From assembly GCF_030915445.1 (NCBI RefSeq), contig NZ_CP133264.1:3162001-3226000 (forward strand): a DNA stretch of 64,000 nucleotides. Direction: 5' to 3'. The position numbers and the translations under genes are program-made. The stretch's first letter is position 1; each line of letters opens with the position of its first letter. The notes beneath the pieces were generated by a model that worked only from the letters and a program-made list of their open reading frames with translations, did no database searches and was not told the DNA's origin. This document shows, in pieces, positions 35,862 to 43,900 of the stretch. The stretch is from Clostridium sp. OS1-26. Its GTDB lineage: Bacteria; Bacillota; Clostridia; Clostridiales; Clostridiaceae.

Positions 35862-36308
35862 ATGGATGATTTGGATATTAAGATTATAAATATTATTAGC
35901 AATAACGCAAGAATACCTCATGAAGAAATAAGTAGAATTCTTCACATCTCAAGGCAAGCAATTCATCAAAGAATAAAGAAGCTGGAAGAAAATGAAATAA
36001 TAAAAGGTTATAAAAGTATCATTGACTGGACTAAATTGGGGGAAGGTACTAGAGCATATATTTATGTAAAGGTAAATATGTCAAATTATAAAGAGGATAT
36101 ACAACAATATGTTAATATTGATGTACCTAATGTACTTATAGAAGAATGTCAAAGAATCCATGGTGATTGGTGTATAGTGATCAAGGTTAGGGCAAAGTCT
36201 ACATCAGACATCACAAATTTCATTGATCAATTATGGAAAGTAAAATCTACTATAGACACGTCTACAACATTTATTTTATCAACAATAATTGAGGATGGTG
36301 TAAAGTAA
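35862..36308 (+). CDS. Lrp/AsnC-family transcriptional regulator
   Basis: A 148-residue protein: N-terminal HTH (D-D-L-D-I-K-I-I-N-I-I-S-N-N-A-R-I-P-H-E-E-I and H-I-S-R-Q-A-I-H-Q-R-I-K-K-L-E) plus a C-terminal RAM-type effector domain (R-A-Y-I-Y-V-K-V, H-G-D-W-C-I-V-I-K-V). AGGAGG precedes the ATG. Located 25 bp upstream of a 2-hydroxyacid dehydrogenase-like gene, so it probably governs metabolism of an amino acid or its keto/hydroxy acid derivative. Confidence 0.92.
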   Translation: MDDLDIKIINIISNNARIPHEEISRILHISRQAIHQRIKKLEENEIIKGYKSIIDWTKLGEGTRAYIYVKVNMSNYKEDIQQYVNIDVPNVLIEECQRIHGDWCIVIKVRAKSTSDITNFIDQLWKVKSTIDTSTTFILSTIIEDGVK

Positions 36309-36333
36309 TAATTGAATGAAGGGATGAGAATTA

Positions 36334-37242
36334 ATGAAATTTAATAAAATCGTTTGTATTGATAAAACGGGATTAGAATCTTGGGCAGTTGAAGAACTAA
36401 AGAAATACTCTATTAAACCTATTGAGATATTTGATGATTATCCACAAAATGATAACGAAATTATTCATAGAATAAAAGATGCTGATTGTGTGCTTGTATC
36501 TTGGAATACGCAGATAAGTAAAGAGGTAATTGAAACATGTAAGCAGGTGAAATATATTGGAATGTGCTGTAGCCTTTATGATGAAAATTCCGCAAATGTT
36601 GATATTAAAGCTGCAAGAGCAAATAATATTGAAGTTCAAGGAATTAGAGACTATGGGGATGAAGGATTAGTTGAATTTATAATTAGTGAATTAATAAGAT
36701 TACTAAAGGGTTTAGGTGAACATCAGTGGAGAAATGAACCTGTGGAGTTAACACAAAGAAAAGTTGGAATAATTGGAATGGGTACAACGGGGAGAATGTT
36801 AGCAAAAATAGCATCTACTTTTGGAATGAAAGTTTATTATTTCAGTAGAAATAGGAAATTGGATATTGAAAAGGAAGGGATAGAATATCTTTCACTTAAT
36901 GAGCTGCTAAAAATAACAGAAATTATATCAATTCATTTACCTAAAAACACAATAATACTTGGTGAAGATGAATTTTCTTTATTTGGTAATGGTAAAATAT
37001 TGATTAATACTTCTTTGGGTACTCCATTTGAAGTGCCAGCATTTTTGGAATGGATACAAAGAAAAGGAAATTTTGTAATATGTGATGAAGATGGTGCCGG
37101 AAGTTTTAAAAAGGAATTTGAAAAATACTCTAATATAATCTTATCTAAAAAAGTAGCAGGTTGGACGAAAGAAGCAAGACAGAGATTATCCAATAAAGTT
37201 CTACAAAATATTGAAGAATTTTTAAAGGAATTTCATGCTTAA
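36334..37242 (+). CDS. D-isomer-specific 2-hydroxyacid dehydrogenase-like protein, atypical active site
   Basis: A 302-residue member of the D-2-hydroxyacid dehydrogenase family. The NAD-binding motif V-G-I-I-G-M-G-T-T-G-R-M is at 144-155. The strictly conserved catalytic arginine in the N-T-S-R-G-type motif is replaced: I-N-T-S-L-G-T (224-230) has L228. The usual late histidine motif is also not seen (V-A-G-W-T-K near 270). It may therefore not reduce keto acids in the usual way, or may act as a sensor or on an unusual substrate. Co-transcribed with the Lrp gene; a bidirectional hairpin follows. Confidence 0.82.
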   Translation: MKFNKIVCIDKTGLESWAVEELKKYSIKPIEIFDDYPQNDNEIIHRIKDADCVLVSWNTQISKEVIETCKQVKYIGMCCSLYDENSANVDIKAARANNIEVQGIRDYGDEGLVEFIISELIRLLKGLGEHQWRNEPVELTQRKVGIIGMGTTGRMLAKIASTFGMKVYYFSRNRKLDIEKEGIEYLSLNELLKITEIISIHLPKNTIILGEDEFSLFGNGKILINTSLGTPFEVPAFLEWIQRKGNFVICDEDGAGSFKKEFEKYSNIILSKKVAGWTKEARQRLSNKVLQNIEEFLKEFHA

Positions 37243-37269
37243 TAGTCATGTATCTGGGTAACACAGAGT

Positions 37270-37325
37270 AAGCCATTATAAGAAATCAATAATAAAGAAT
37301 ATGTATTCTTTATAATGGCTTATTT
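37270..37325. terminator. Bidirectional terminator
   Basis: Arms AAGCCATTATA-AGAA (37270-37284) and TTCTT-TATAATGGCTT (37306-37321) lie between the convergent dehydrogenase and WYL regulator genes, followed by ATTTATAG. Confidence 0.65.
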
Positions 37326-37336
37326 ATAGAGTATTT

Positions 37337-38284
37337 TTAATATAAATCAATAACTTCCAATGCTCTTTTCTTAATTTCAGAGATAGCTTCAATAGGTTCA
37401 ATAATTTTAATATCTTTACCATATCCAAAAGCAAATTCTATACCTTGCAGCACAGAATCAAATTTTATATTGAGATAAATTTCATTTTCTTTAAACATAG
37501 TTTTACTTATAGTTATAAATTGCCTTTCTTTTATATGATTTAAGATACTGGGACTAACTTTAAAGGTAAAAGTATATTTAGGAATTAAATTTTTAAAATT
37601 ACTAGTGGAGTTTTTCCAATAGGTTTTTAAATTAAAGTCGTATGGTCTAATAAACGTGTCATTCATTAATGAAGCAGATTCAATAGAAGTCACTTTATAT
37701 GTTTTAATAATTTCCTTATCTGCTGCGACTAAATACCAAACACCACGTTTGCAAACTAATCCAAGTGGGTTTATTGCTATTTCTTTTGTTTCATCTACTT
37801 TCCTATATAATAATTTCAATGATTTTGAGTTCCATACAGCATTTTGTAATATAGAAAGAATATCTATATCTAGGCTAATGTTAGGCTCATTCCAGGTATA
37901 CATATCTATATAAATATAATTTTGAATGTTTTCCAATTCCTCTATTTGATTATGTGAAGAATTTCCTAAAATTTTAAGCATTGTAGAATACTTAAGATCT
38001 TCAATGCCTAAATCCTCAAAAATTTTATCACCAGTTGGAATTAATAAAGAGAAAAGTTCTTTTTTATTTATTCCTGTAAGGGAAGTTTTATAGTCTCCTA
38101 GAAGCTTTATGCCACCATTTATACCTTTATCAGCAAATATAGGTACTCCAATACCGCTAAGAATATCAATATCCCTATAAATAGTTCTTACGGAAACCTC
38201 AAGTTTTTTTGATAATTCGGAAGCAGTCAATTTTTTATGCATTTGTAATAACATTAATATAGAAATTAATCTATCTGCTCTCAT
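37337..38284 (-). CDS. YafY-type HTH/WYL-domain transcriptional regulator
   Basis: A 315-residue regulator. N-terminal DeoR-like HTH (M-R-A-D-R-L-I-S-I-L-M-L-L-Q; V-S-V-R-T-I-Y-R-D-I-D-I-L), WYL domain around A-I-N-P-L-G-L-V-C-K-R-G-V-W-Y-L-V-A and the C-terminal WCX region. I place the start at ATG 38284 with AGGAGG 7 nt upstream. It is divergent from a DHFR-like reductase; the palindrome between them is the likely operator. Confidence 0.9.
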   Translation of the reverse strand: MRADRLISILMLLQMHKKLTASELSKKLEVSVRTIYRDIDILSGIGVPIFADKGINGGIKLLGDYKTSLTGINKKELFSLLIPTGDKIFEDLGIEDLKYSTMLKILGNSSHNQIEELENIQNYIYIDMYTWNEPNISLDIDILSILQNAVWNSKSLKLLYRKVDETKEIAINPLGLVCKRGVWYLVAADKEIIKTYKVTSIESASLMNDTFIRPYDFNLKTYWKNSTSNFKNLIPKYTFTFKVSPSILNHIKERQFITISKTMFKENEIYLNIKFDSVLQGIEFAFGYGKDIKIIEPIEAISEIKKRALEVIDLY

Positions 38285-38302
38285 AACTTTCCTCCTATTA
38301 TA

Positions 38303-38317
38303 TGACATTAGATGTCA
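38303..38317. promoter_or_regulatory. Palindromic operator between WYL regulator and reductase genes
   Basis: TGACATTAGATGTCA is a perfect 6-bp inverted repeat with a 3-nt centre, just upstream of the WYL regulator's Shine-Dalgarno and about 95 bp from the reductase start. Confidence 0.55.
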
Positions 38318-38412
38318 ACTATTATAGTCTATAATTAATTAAGTATCAAACAATAATATTTATAAACTATGCAAAACCTAAAAATATTTTAGATAATAAG
38401 GAGGAATTTAAT

Positions 38413-38937
38413 ATGAAAAGAAAAATAATTTTAAATTTAGCAATAAGTCTTGATGGATATATAGCATCAGAAGATGGCAGATTCGATTGGATAGTTGGGG
38501 ATGGAGATGATACATTAAATACTAAAAATAAATTTGATTTTGGTAAATTTCTAGAAGATATAGATATAGTAGTTATGGGTAAAAATTGCTATGATCAAAA
38601 TATGCATGATGATTTTAAAAATAAAAAGGTGTATATAGCAACATCACAACAAATTCAAGATCGAGACAATCTAAGCTTTATTAGTGGTGATATATGTAAG
38701 GTAATTCAGGAAGAAAAAGAAAAGGATGGCAAGGATATATACTTATTTGGCGGTGGAGTTCTTGTAGATAGCTTTATTAAGGCTGATATTATTGATGAAT
38801 ATATAATAGGAGTAGTTCCTACAATACTAGGAAAAGGTAGACCTCTATTTTTAGAGAATAATCCAACAATAAAACTACATCTAAAAGAGTATGCCGTAGA
38901 TAATGGTATTACAATTTTAAAATATATAAAAAGATAA
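38413..38937 (+). CDS. DHFR/RibD-like NADPH-dependent reductase family protein
   Basis: A 174-residue single-domain protein of the RibD C-terminal/dihydrofolate reductase family: I-S-L-D-G-Y-I-A-S-E-D-G (13-24), D-I-V-V-M-G-K-N-C-Y, and Y-L-F-G-G-G-V-L-V-D-S-F-I with the glycine-rich NADPH loop, then G-V-V-P-T-I-L-G-K-G-R-P-L-F. These YwjB/YyaP-like proteins are often regulated by adjacent WYL or TetR regulators. Substrate unknown. AGGAGG lies upstream of ATG; a strong terminator follows. Confidence 0.87.
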   Translation: MKRKIILNLAISLDGYIASEDGRFDWIVGDGDDTLNTKNKFDFGKFLEDIDIVVMGKNCYDQNMHDDFKNKKVYIATSQQIQDRDNLSFISGDICKVIQEEKEKDGKDIYLFGGGVLVDSFIKADIIDEYIIGVVPTILGKGRPLFLENNPTIKLHLKEYAVDNGITILKYIKR

Positions 38938-38966
38938 ACTTAGCATGCATATCTTACGCCAATAAA

Positions 38967-38997
38967 CCCCTCGACAGCGATGTCGAGGGGTTCTTCT
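38967..38997 (+). terminator. Strong intrinsic terminator
   Basis: A perfect 10-bp GC-rich stem CCCCTCGACA / TGTCGAGGGG with GCGA loop, followed by TTCTTCTT. Confidence 0.88.
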
Positions 38998-39043
38998 TAA
39001 CTTTCTAACTCAGTTTAGTCTTATGCAGACATAAAAAATATCA

Positions 39044-39072
39044 TTGACTTAAAACCAAGACAATGATAAAAT
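39044..39072 (+). promoter_or_regulatory. Promoter of the DUF6323-DUF6179 operon
   Basis: TTGACT (39044-39049) and TAAAAT (39067-39072) at 17-bp spacing, about 90 bp ahead of the GTG start. The leader in between is AT-rich with no clear structure. Confidence 0.55.
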
Positions 39073-39164
39073 TATACATTATAAATATAGTACCTCAATT
39101 TTATCATATCATATCTAAAACAAAAAGTCAATATAAAATTTAAAAAAATTAGGGGGGTTAATTT

Positions 39165-39656
39165 GTGAAAAATTATCTTATGTCTACTTCAAATTCTATA
39201 ATAGCTAAACAAACATTTATAGAAATTCAGCAAATTAACGAAAAGACTTTAGAATATGGATTAAAACTTTTAGAGAAAGATATAAAAGCACTTATAGAAA
39301 CGAGAGATGAAGCTTTAAGTAGTAATGGCAGAGTGGAATTTGGCGGAGGTATAATAACAAAAATCATTTCCAGCTTTTGCGATTCGCCTTATATTTTGCA
39401 AAATAATTATTCTGAAACTATAAATGACCTTATAGAAACTTTTTATTATTATAAAAATGAAACGATGGAAGAGATAAGTGATGACAAGTTAATTGAGTTG
39501 ATGAAGAAGTATTTTGATAATAGATGCCAGGGAGATTTAGAACTCCTTAGATATAAATACTTGGATAAAATAGCTCATAATATGAAGTATGGAGTGGTTG
39601 ATTATTTAAATATGGATGAAGACATGGAGAGTGATGAGAAGGGAGATGAGGAATAA
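39165..39656 (+). CDS. DUF6323-like protein of unknown function
   Basis: A 163-residue acidic, helix-rich soluble protein, which I match from memory to DUF6323. Visible features: Q-T-F-I-E-I-Q-Q-I-N-E-K-T-L-E-Y-G-L-K-L, G-R-V-E-F-G-G-G-I-I-T-K-I-I, and a C-terminal acidic tail. GTG start preceded by GGGGGG. Its stop overlaps the next start (TAATG), so the two products are made in a fixed ratio and probably form a complex. No catalytic motif recognised. Confidence 0.7.
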   Translation: MKNYLMSTSNSIIAKQTFIEIQQINEKTLEYGLKLLEKDIKALIETRDEALSSNGRVEFGGGIITKIISSFCDSPYILQNNYSETINDLIETFYYYKNETMEEISDDKLIELMKKYFDNRCQGDLELLRYKYLDKIAHNMKYGVVDYLNMDEDMESDEKGDEE

Positions 39657-41014
39657 TGGATAATTTTATTATAAATAAAAAAGATGCCTTTGAAAATTTA
39701 TTAAGTAAAAAACATTATTTTCAAACCCTTCTGCAGGTGCTTCATTCAAATAATTTATTAAACATAAGAGATATTGAGAGTATTCAACTTCAAGTGTTAG
39801 ATATCTTAAAAGAAACGGTGGACTATTACACAAGGAATAAAAGTTCTTCCGTTAGGGTGGAAATTGCAGAGCAGATTATGTTGTCTATTTGCTATACACT
39901 GGGATTATTTTTAAAGAATCAATCAACAATAGAGGAAAGTATAACTTTAATTAAAAAGAAGGAAGTAATGTATTTATTTTCTCAGGGTGAAAAGATATTA
40001 AAGGCTAAGGTAGATAAATGTCAAAGATTATATCAGATTGTAAAGGAAACTAGATTACAAACAGAAAACTATGCCTATATAGATACCATTGATTATGGAA
40101 TTCCATTATTTTTTAAAGAGTATGATATTAGATTTGCAAGGCATGAAACTCCAGGTTCTATAGATTATCCACTAGCTATTGACGAAAGGGATTTAGTAGG
40201 AATTGAATATATAGAGGATTACTTAAATAAAATAATTCTTGAAAATAAATTCTGTTCATACTTTGATGGTTCAGAAATTGAAGCTTTATTAAAAGGCTTT
40301 AACAAAGACTCTAAGCACATGTTAATTAATATATTTCAGTTAGTTCTTGTTAACTACCTAGGGTGTATTCTAATAGGAAAAGAAGGCAGGTCCTTAGAGA
40401 TAACTAAAGGAGATAGAACATATCTTAAAGGTATCATGGAAAACTTATCTCAAGCGGAGTTTAGGAGATTGATTTTTGGGGTGACAGAAAAACTTTGTCA
40501 GGAACTCTTTATTAAGGATAAAAACCTTACCGAATATATAAACAGGACTGTTTGCAAGATTGCACCTGAAATAAAAAGGCATATTGAAACTAACACTTTG
40601 GAAAATATATTTATCACTTTAAGCAAGTCAGAGGAAAATCTACTTAAATATGAAGATGGAAAAAGCTTAGATGACAGTAGATTTAGAAACATAACCGAAG
40701 AGATTAGGAATTGTAGTAGAGTAGAAGATAAAATAGAGATTATTAGAGAAGAATTTCACAGCTTAAGGGATCTGATGGATGTATTTAGTTCTGATTGTAT
40801 ATTTGATGATGAATTTATTGATATTTTTAAAGCTCTAGAGGATTTTGAAGTAGCGCTATTAATTAAGAGTATTTCTAATGATAAAGTTCTTGATATTGAT
40901 TATGGTACTGAAAGTGAGAAAGAGTGGCATGAAAAGTTTAACAAATATTTAGAAAGCTTGGATGATACGAAAAAAAGAGAAATAATTAGAATATCTCAGG
41001 AGATTAGTATGTAA
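39656..41014 (+). CDS. DUF6179-like protein of unknown function
   Basis: A 452-residue, largely helical soluble protein, matched from memory to DUF6179. It has no membrane segment, nucleotide-binding loop or cysteine cluster. Recognisable stretches are D-Y-G-I-P-L-F-F-K-E-Y-D-I-R-F-A-R-H-E-T, S-I-D-Y-P-L-A and L-V-L-V-N-Y-L-G-C-I-L-I-G-K. It begins inside the stop codon of the preceding gene, and the pair forms a two-gene operon with its own promoter and terminator. Function unknown; possibly a partner-dependent stress or sporulation factor, but nothing in the sequence decides this. Confidence 0.7.
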   Translation: MDNFIINKKDAFENLLSKKHYFQTLLQVLHSNNLLNIRDIESIQLQVLDILKETVDYYTRNKSSSVRVEIAEQIMLSICYTLGLFLKNQSTIEESITLIKKKEVMYLFSQGEKILKAKVDKCQRLYQIVKETRLQTENYAYIDTIDYGIPLFFKEYDIRFARHETPGSIDYPLAIDERDLVGIEYIEDYLNKIILENKFCSYFDGSEIEALLKGFNKDSKHMLINIFQLVLVNYLGCILIGKEGRSLEITKGDRTYLKGIMENLSQAEFRRLIFGVTEKLCQELFIKDKNLTEYINRTVCKIAPEIKRHIETNTLENIFITLSKSEENLLKYEDGKSLDDSRFRNITEEIRNCSRVEDKIEIIREEFHSLRDLMDVFSSDCIFDDEFIDIFKALEDFEVALLIKSISNDKVLDIDYGTESEKEWHEKFNKYLESLDDTKKREIIRISQEISM

Positions 41015-41340
41015 ATAAAGAAAAATCTTCTATACGTACCACAAATGATTGAGTTTTTTTATATTTAATAAGTATTTTTGTCATAAGGATTAACTTGTAG
41101 AAGTTAACCCTTATTTTTTTGATGCTCAGAATTGCTATAAATAATAAGCTCCCACCATGAGAACGAGCTAAATTTATGGAGAAGGAGGAGTTAAAAATAT
41201 AACAAAGTATTCTTTATGACCATAATATGTTTTTAAAGTTCAAAATATTTTAATACTCAGAGGTTGATGTTATCATTTACACATAGCAAAACAAACGATT
41301 ACACAAATTAATATAGAATATTGAAAGGAAGATATAAAGA
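41015..41340. other. Intergenic region upstream of malic enzyme
   Basis: Contains the terminator at 41083-41119 and a weak stem (AGCTCCCACCATGAGAACGAGCT). An isolated GGAGG with a 9-codon frame near 41178 has no continuation. The last 120 bp must hold the malic enzyme promoter, which I could not place. Confidence 0.5.
41083..41119 (+). terminator. Intrinsic terminator of the DUF6323-DUF6179 operon
   Basis: Stem AAGGATTAACTT / AAGTTAACCCTT (one mismatch) with GTAG loop, followed by ATTTTTTT. Confidence 0.8.
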
Positions 41341-42513
41341 ATGAATTATTTTGAAGAAAGCTTAAAATTGCATGAACAAAATATAGGAAAAATAGAGATA
41401 AAATCAAAGATAGGAGTTGCAACAAGAGATGATTTAAGTTTAGCTTATACTCCTGGAGTTGCAGAGCCATGCAGAAAGATTCATGAGAATGAAGAAAACG
41501 TGTACAAGTATACTTCAAAAGGAAATATAGTTGCAGTAGTTACAGATGGAACAGCAGTATTGGGACTCGGAGATATAGGACCTAAGGCTGGACTACCAGT
41601 TATGGAAGGTAAAGCAATCTTATTTAAAGAGTTTGCAAATGTTGATGCCTTTCCAATATGCCTAGATACAAAAAATGTGGACGAGATAGTGAAAACTGTA
41701 AAGCTTATAGCGCCAGGGTTTGGCGGAATTAATCTAGAAGATATTGGAGCTCCAAGATGCTTTGAAATTGAAGAAAGATTAAAGAAAGAACTTGATATAC
41801 CTGTATTCCACGATGACCAACACGGAACTGCAATAGTTGTTCTTGCAGGAGTAATAAATGCTTTAAAAGTGGTTAATAAAAAAATAGAAGATATAAAAGT
41901 TGTTATAAATGGTGCAGGAGCTGCAGGGACTGCTATAGCTATACTATTACTTTCTTCAGGAGTAAAGAATCTAATTGCATGTGATAAGGTTGGTATTCTT
42001 TACAGAGGAATAGAAAATGTAGATGACGCTAAGAAGGAACTTGCAAAGGTAACTAATCCAGATAACATTAAAGGAACCTTAGCTGATGCATTAGTAGGTG
42101 CAGATGTATTTATAGGAGTTTCAGCACCAGGAATAGTAAGCCAAGCTATGGTAAAAGCAATGAATAAGGATTCTATATTATTCGCTATGGCAAACCCAAC
42201 CCCAGAAATAATGCCAGATGATGCAAAAGCAGCAGGGGCAAGAGTAATAGGTACAGGACGTTCAGATTTTCCAAATCAAGTTAATAACGTGTTAGCATTC
42301 CCAGGAATATTTAGAGGAGCGTTAGATGTTAGAGCAAAAGAAATTAATGAAGAAATGAAAATAGCAGCAGCTAATGCTATAGCAAATAGCATTAGTGATG
42401 AAGATCTAAATGAGGATAACGTAATACCAAGTGCATTAGATAAAGAGGTAGCTGCAAATGTAGCAGAAGAAATTATGAAAGCAGCTAGAGCAACTGGTGT
42501 AGCAAGATTATAA
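41341..42513 (+). CDS. NAD(P)-dependent malic enzyme
   Basis: A 390-residue short-form bacterial malic enzyme: Y-T-P-G-V-A-E-P-C, V-V-T-D-G-T-A-V-L-G-L-G-D-I-G, the G-K-A lysine motif P-V-M-E-G-K-A, P-V-F-H-D-D-Q-H-G-T-A metal-binding site, and a Rossmann domain with N-G-A-G-A-A-G-T-A-I. It converts malate to pyruvate and CO2 with reduction of NAD(P)+. Located 30 bp before a carboxylate permease and upstream of a CitA/CitB-like system, so it probably serves malate utilisation. Confidence 0.95.
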   Translation: MNYFEESLKLHEQNIGKIEIKSKIGVATRDDLSLAYTPGVAEPCRKIHENEENVYKYTSKGNIVAVVTDGTAVLGLGDIGPKAGLPVMEGKAILFKEFANVDAFPICLDTKNVDEIVKTVKLIAPGFGGINLEDIGAPRCFEIEERLKKELDIPVFHDDQHGTAIVVLAGVINALKVVNKKIEDIKVVINGAGAAGTAIAILLLSSGVKNLIACDKVGILYRGIENVDDAKKELAKVTNPDNIKGTLADALVGADVFIGVSAPGIVSQAMVKAMNKDSILFAMANPTPEIMPDDAKAAGARVIGTGRSDFPNQVNNVLAFPGIFRGALDVRAKEINEEMKIAAANAIANSISDEDLNEDNVIPSALDKEVAANVAEEIMKAARATGVARL

Positions 42514-42543
42514 AAACTATTTAAAAATAATGGAGGAATAAAA

Positions 42544-43518
42544 ATGCAAATTCCAATTAAGAAAACACTCGATAAAATCCCAGGTGGTATGATGGTTGTT
42601 CCACTTTTCTTAGGGGTATTAGTTAATACATTTTGTCCACAGTTTCTAAAAATTGGTGGATTTACAACGGCATTATTCAGTTCAAGTGCATCATCAACAA
42701 TTTTGGCTTGTTTTATGTTTTTAATTGGTTCACAAATCAATTTCAAATTAGCACCAAAGGCAATAAAAAAAGGTGCAATATTAATATCCGGAAAATTTTT
42801 AGTAGGTGCTGGTATTGGTATATTTGTAGGAAAAGTTTTTGGTCCTGCTGGAGTACTAGGTTTATCACCATTAGCTATCCTTTCAGCATTAACAAATTGT
42901 AATGGCGGATTATATGCATCACTTGCTTCTCAATATGGTGATGAAACGGATGTAGGTGCTTATGCTTTATTGTCTTTAAAAGATGGTCCGTTCTTTACAT
43001 TAGTTGCGTTAGGTGCATCAGGACTTGCTCAAGTTCCTTTTAAGGCACTTGTAGCAGTAATGATTCCAATAGTAATAGGAATGATTTTAGGAAATGTTGA
43101 CCCTGATATGAGAAAATTCCTTGGAAGCAGTAAAATGTTATTAATCCCATTCTTCTCATTCCCATTAGGTGCAGGAATGAACCTTGAAACTATTGTAAAG
43201 GCTGGAGGTCCTGGTATATTATTAGGAGTAATAGCTGCGTTCACTGGAATAGGAGCTTTTATACTTCTGAAATTATTTAAAGAAGAGCCTATAATTGGCC
43301 TGGCAACAGGGTCAACTGCAGGAAATGCTGTAGCGACGCCAGTTGCTGTTGCAGCAGCAGACCCAACACTAGCTGTTGTAGCAACAGTAGCTACTGCACA
43401 AGTTGCAGCAGCATGTGTAGTATCTGCTATCCTTTGTCCGTTTATTGTTACTTATACATTTAAATGGCTTAGTAGGAATAAAGCAAAAAAATTAAATAAT
43501 GAAGCTGTTGCATCATAA
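42544..43518 (+). CDS. KdgT-family permease (2-keto-3-deoxygluconate permease family)
   Basis: A 324-residue polytopic membrane protein with about ten helices, I-P-G-G-M-M-V-V-P-L, S-A-L-T-N-C-N-G-G-L-Y and G-S-T-A-G-N-A-V-A-T-P-V-A-V, all typical of KdgT proteins. The classical substrate is 2-keto-3-deoxygluconate taken up with H+. Here it is co-transcribed with malic enzyme and followed by a dicarboxylate/citrate-type sensor, so I infer transport of malate or a related carboxylate. GGAGG precedes ATG. Confidence 0.88.
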   Translation: MQIPIKKTLDKIPGGMMVVPLFLGVLVNTFCPQFLKIGGFTTALFSSSASSTILACFMFLIGSQINFKLAPKAIKKGAILISGKFLVGAGIGIFVGKVFGPAGVLGLSPLAILSALTNCNGGLYASLASQYGDETDVGAYALLSLKDGPFFTLVALGASGLAQVPFKALVAVMIPIVIGMILGNVDPDMRKFLGSSKMLLIPFFSFPLGAGMNLETIVKAGGPGILLGVIAAFTGIGAFILLKLFKEEPIIGLATGSTAGNAVATPVAVAAADPTLAVVATVATAQVAAACVVSAILCPFIVTYTFKWLSRNKAKKLNNEAVAS

Positions 43519-43641
43519 AAAATGATTATTAAAATTTTACACCGAGTAGTCATGAGATAAATAAAGTAAAGCAAGCTCATGAATACTAAATTTAGTCTAT
43601 GGGCAAGGTTAAATAAGATATATTAGATAGATGTTAAATTA

Positions 43642-43758
43642 AACACGGAGAATAGAAGACAATAATGAAAGAAGTGCTATATAATAGGATTGAAGTATCT
43701 ATTCCTATATTAATCCTTCTATCTATATTCATGGTCTTCTATGATTCCGTGTTTTTTT
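43642..43758 (+). terminator. Long hairpin terminator after the permease
   Basis: Outer arms AACACGGA...GAAGAC and GTCTTC...TCCGTGTT enclose about 80 nt that also pair in part (AGGATT / AATCCT; ATGAA / TTCAT). TTTTTTT follows directly. It is unusually long for a simple terminator, about 117 nt. Confidence 0.7.
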
Positions 43759-43776
43759 AAGCTTTTAAGCAGAGAG

Positions 43777-43879
43777 CCAAAATCTTAAGTAGATATCCCA
43801 AATCTTAAGCAGGCATCCAAAATCTATGATTTTGAGATGATCGCTTACACAGAGTGCTGATTTTGAGATGATCACTTAT
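43777..43879. repeat. Short direct repeats upstream of the sensor kinase
   Basis: Three tandem copies of a 20-bp unit with core CAAATCTTAAGCAGGCAT start at 43777, 43797 and 43817, the third partial. They are followed by two copies of TTTTGAGATGATCRCTTA (about 43830-43848 and 43861-43879). AAAATC in the first set is the complement of GATTTT in the second. Position suggests regulator binding sites. Confidence 0.6.
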
Positions 43880-43900
43880 AATAAAGTTGAGGTGATAAAT

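Noticed and set aside
42276..42746. A 156-codon minus-strand frame across malic enzyme and permease
   Set aside because: Antisense shadow over two well-conserved genes; no ribosome site and no family resemblance.
43777..43879. Direct repeats as a small CRISPR array
   Set aside because: Units are contiguous, imperfect and without spacers; better explained as regulator sites.
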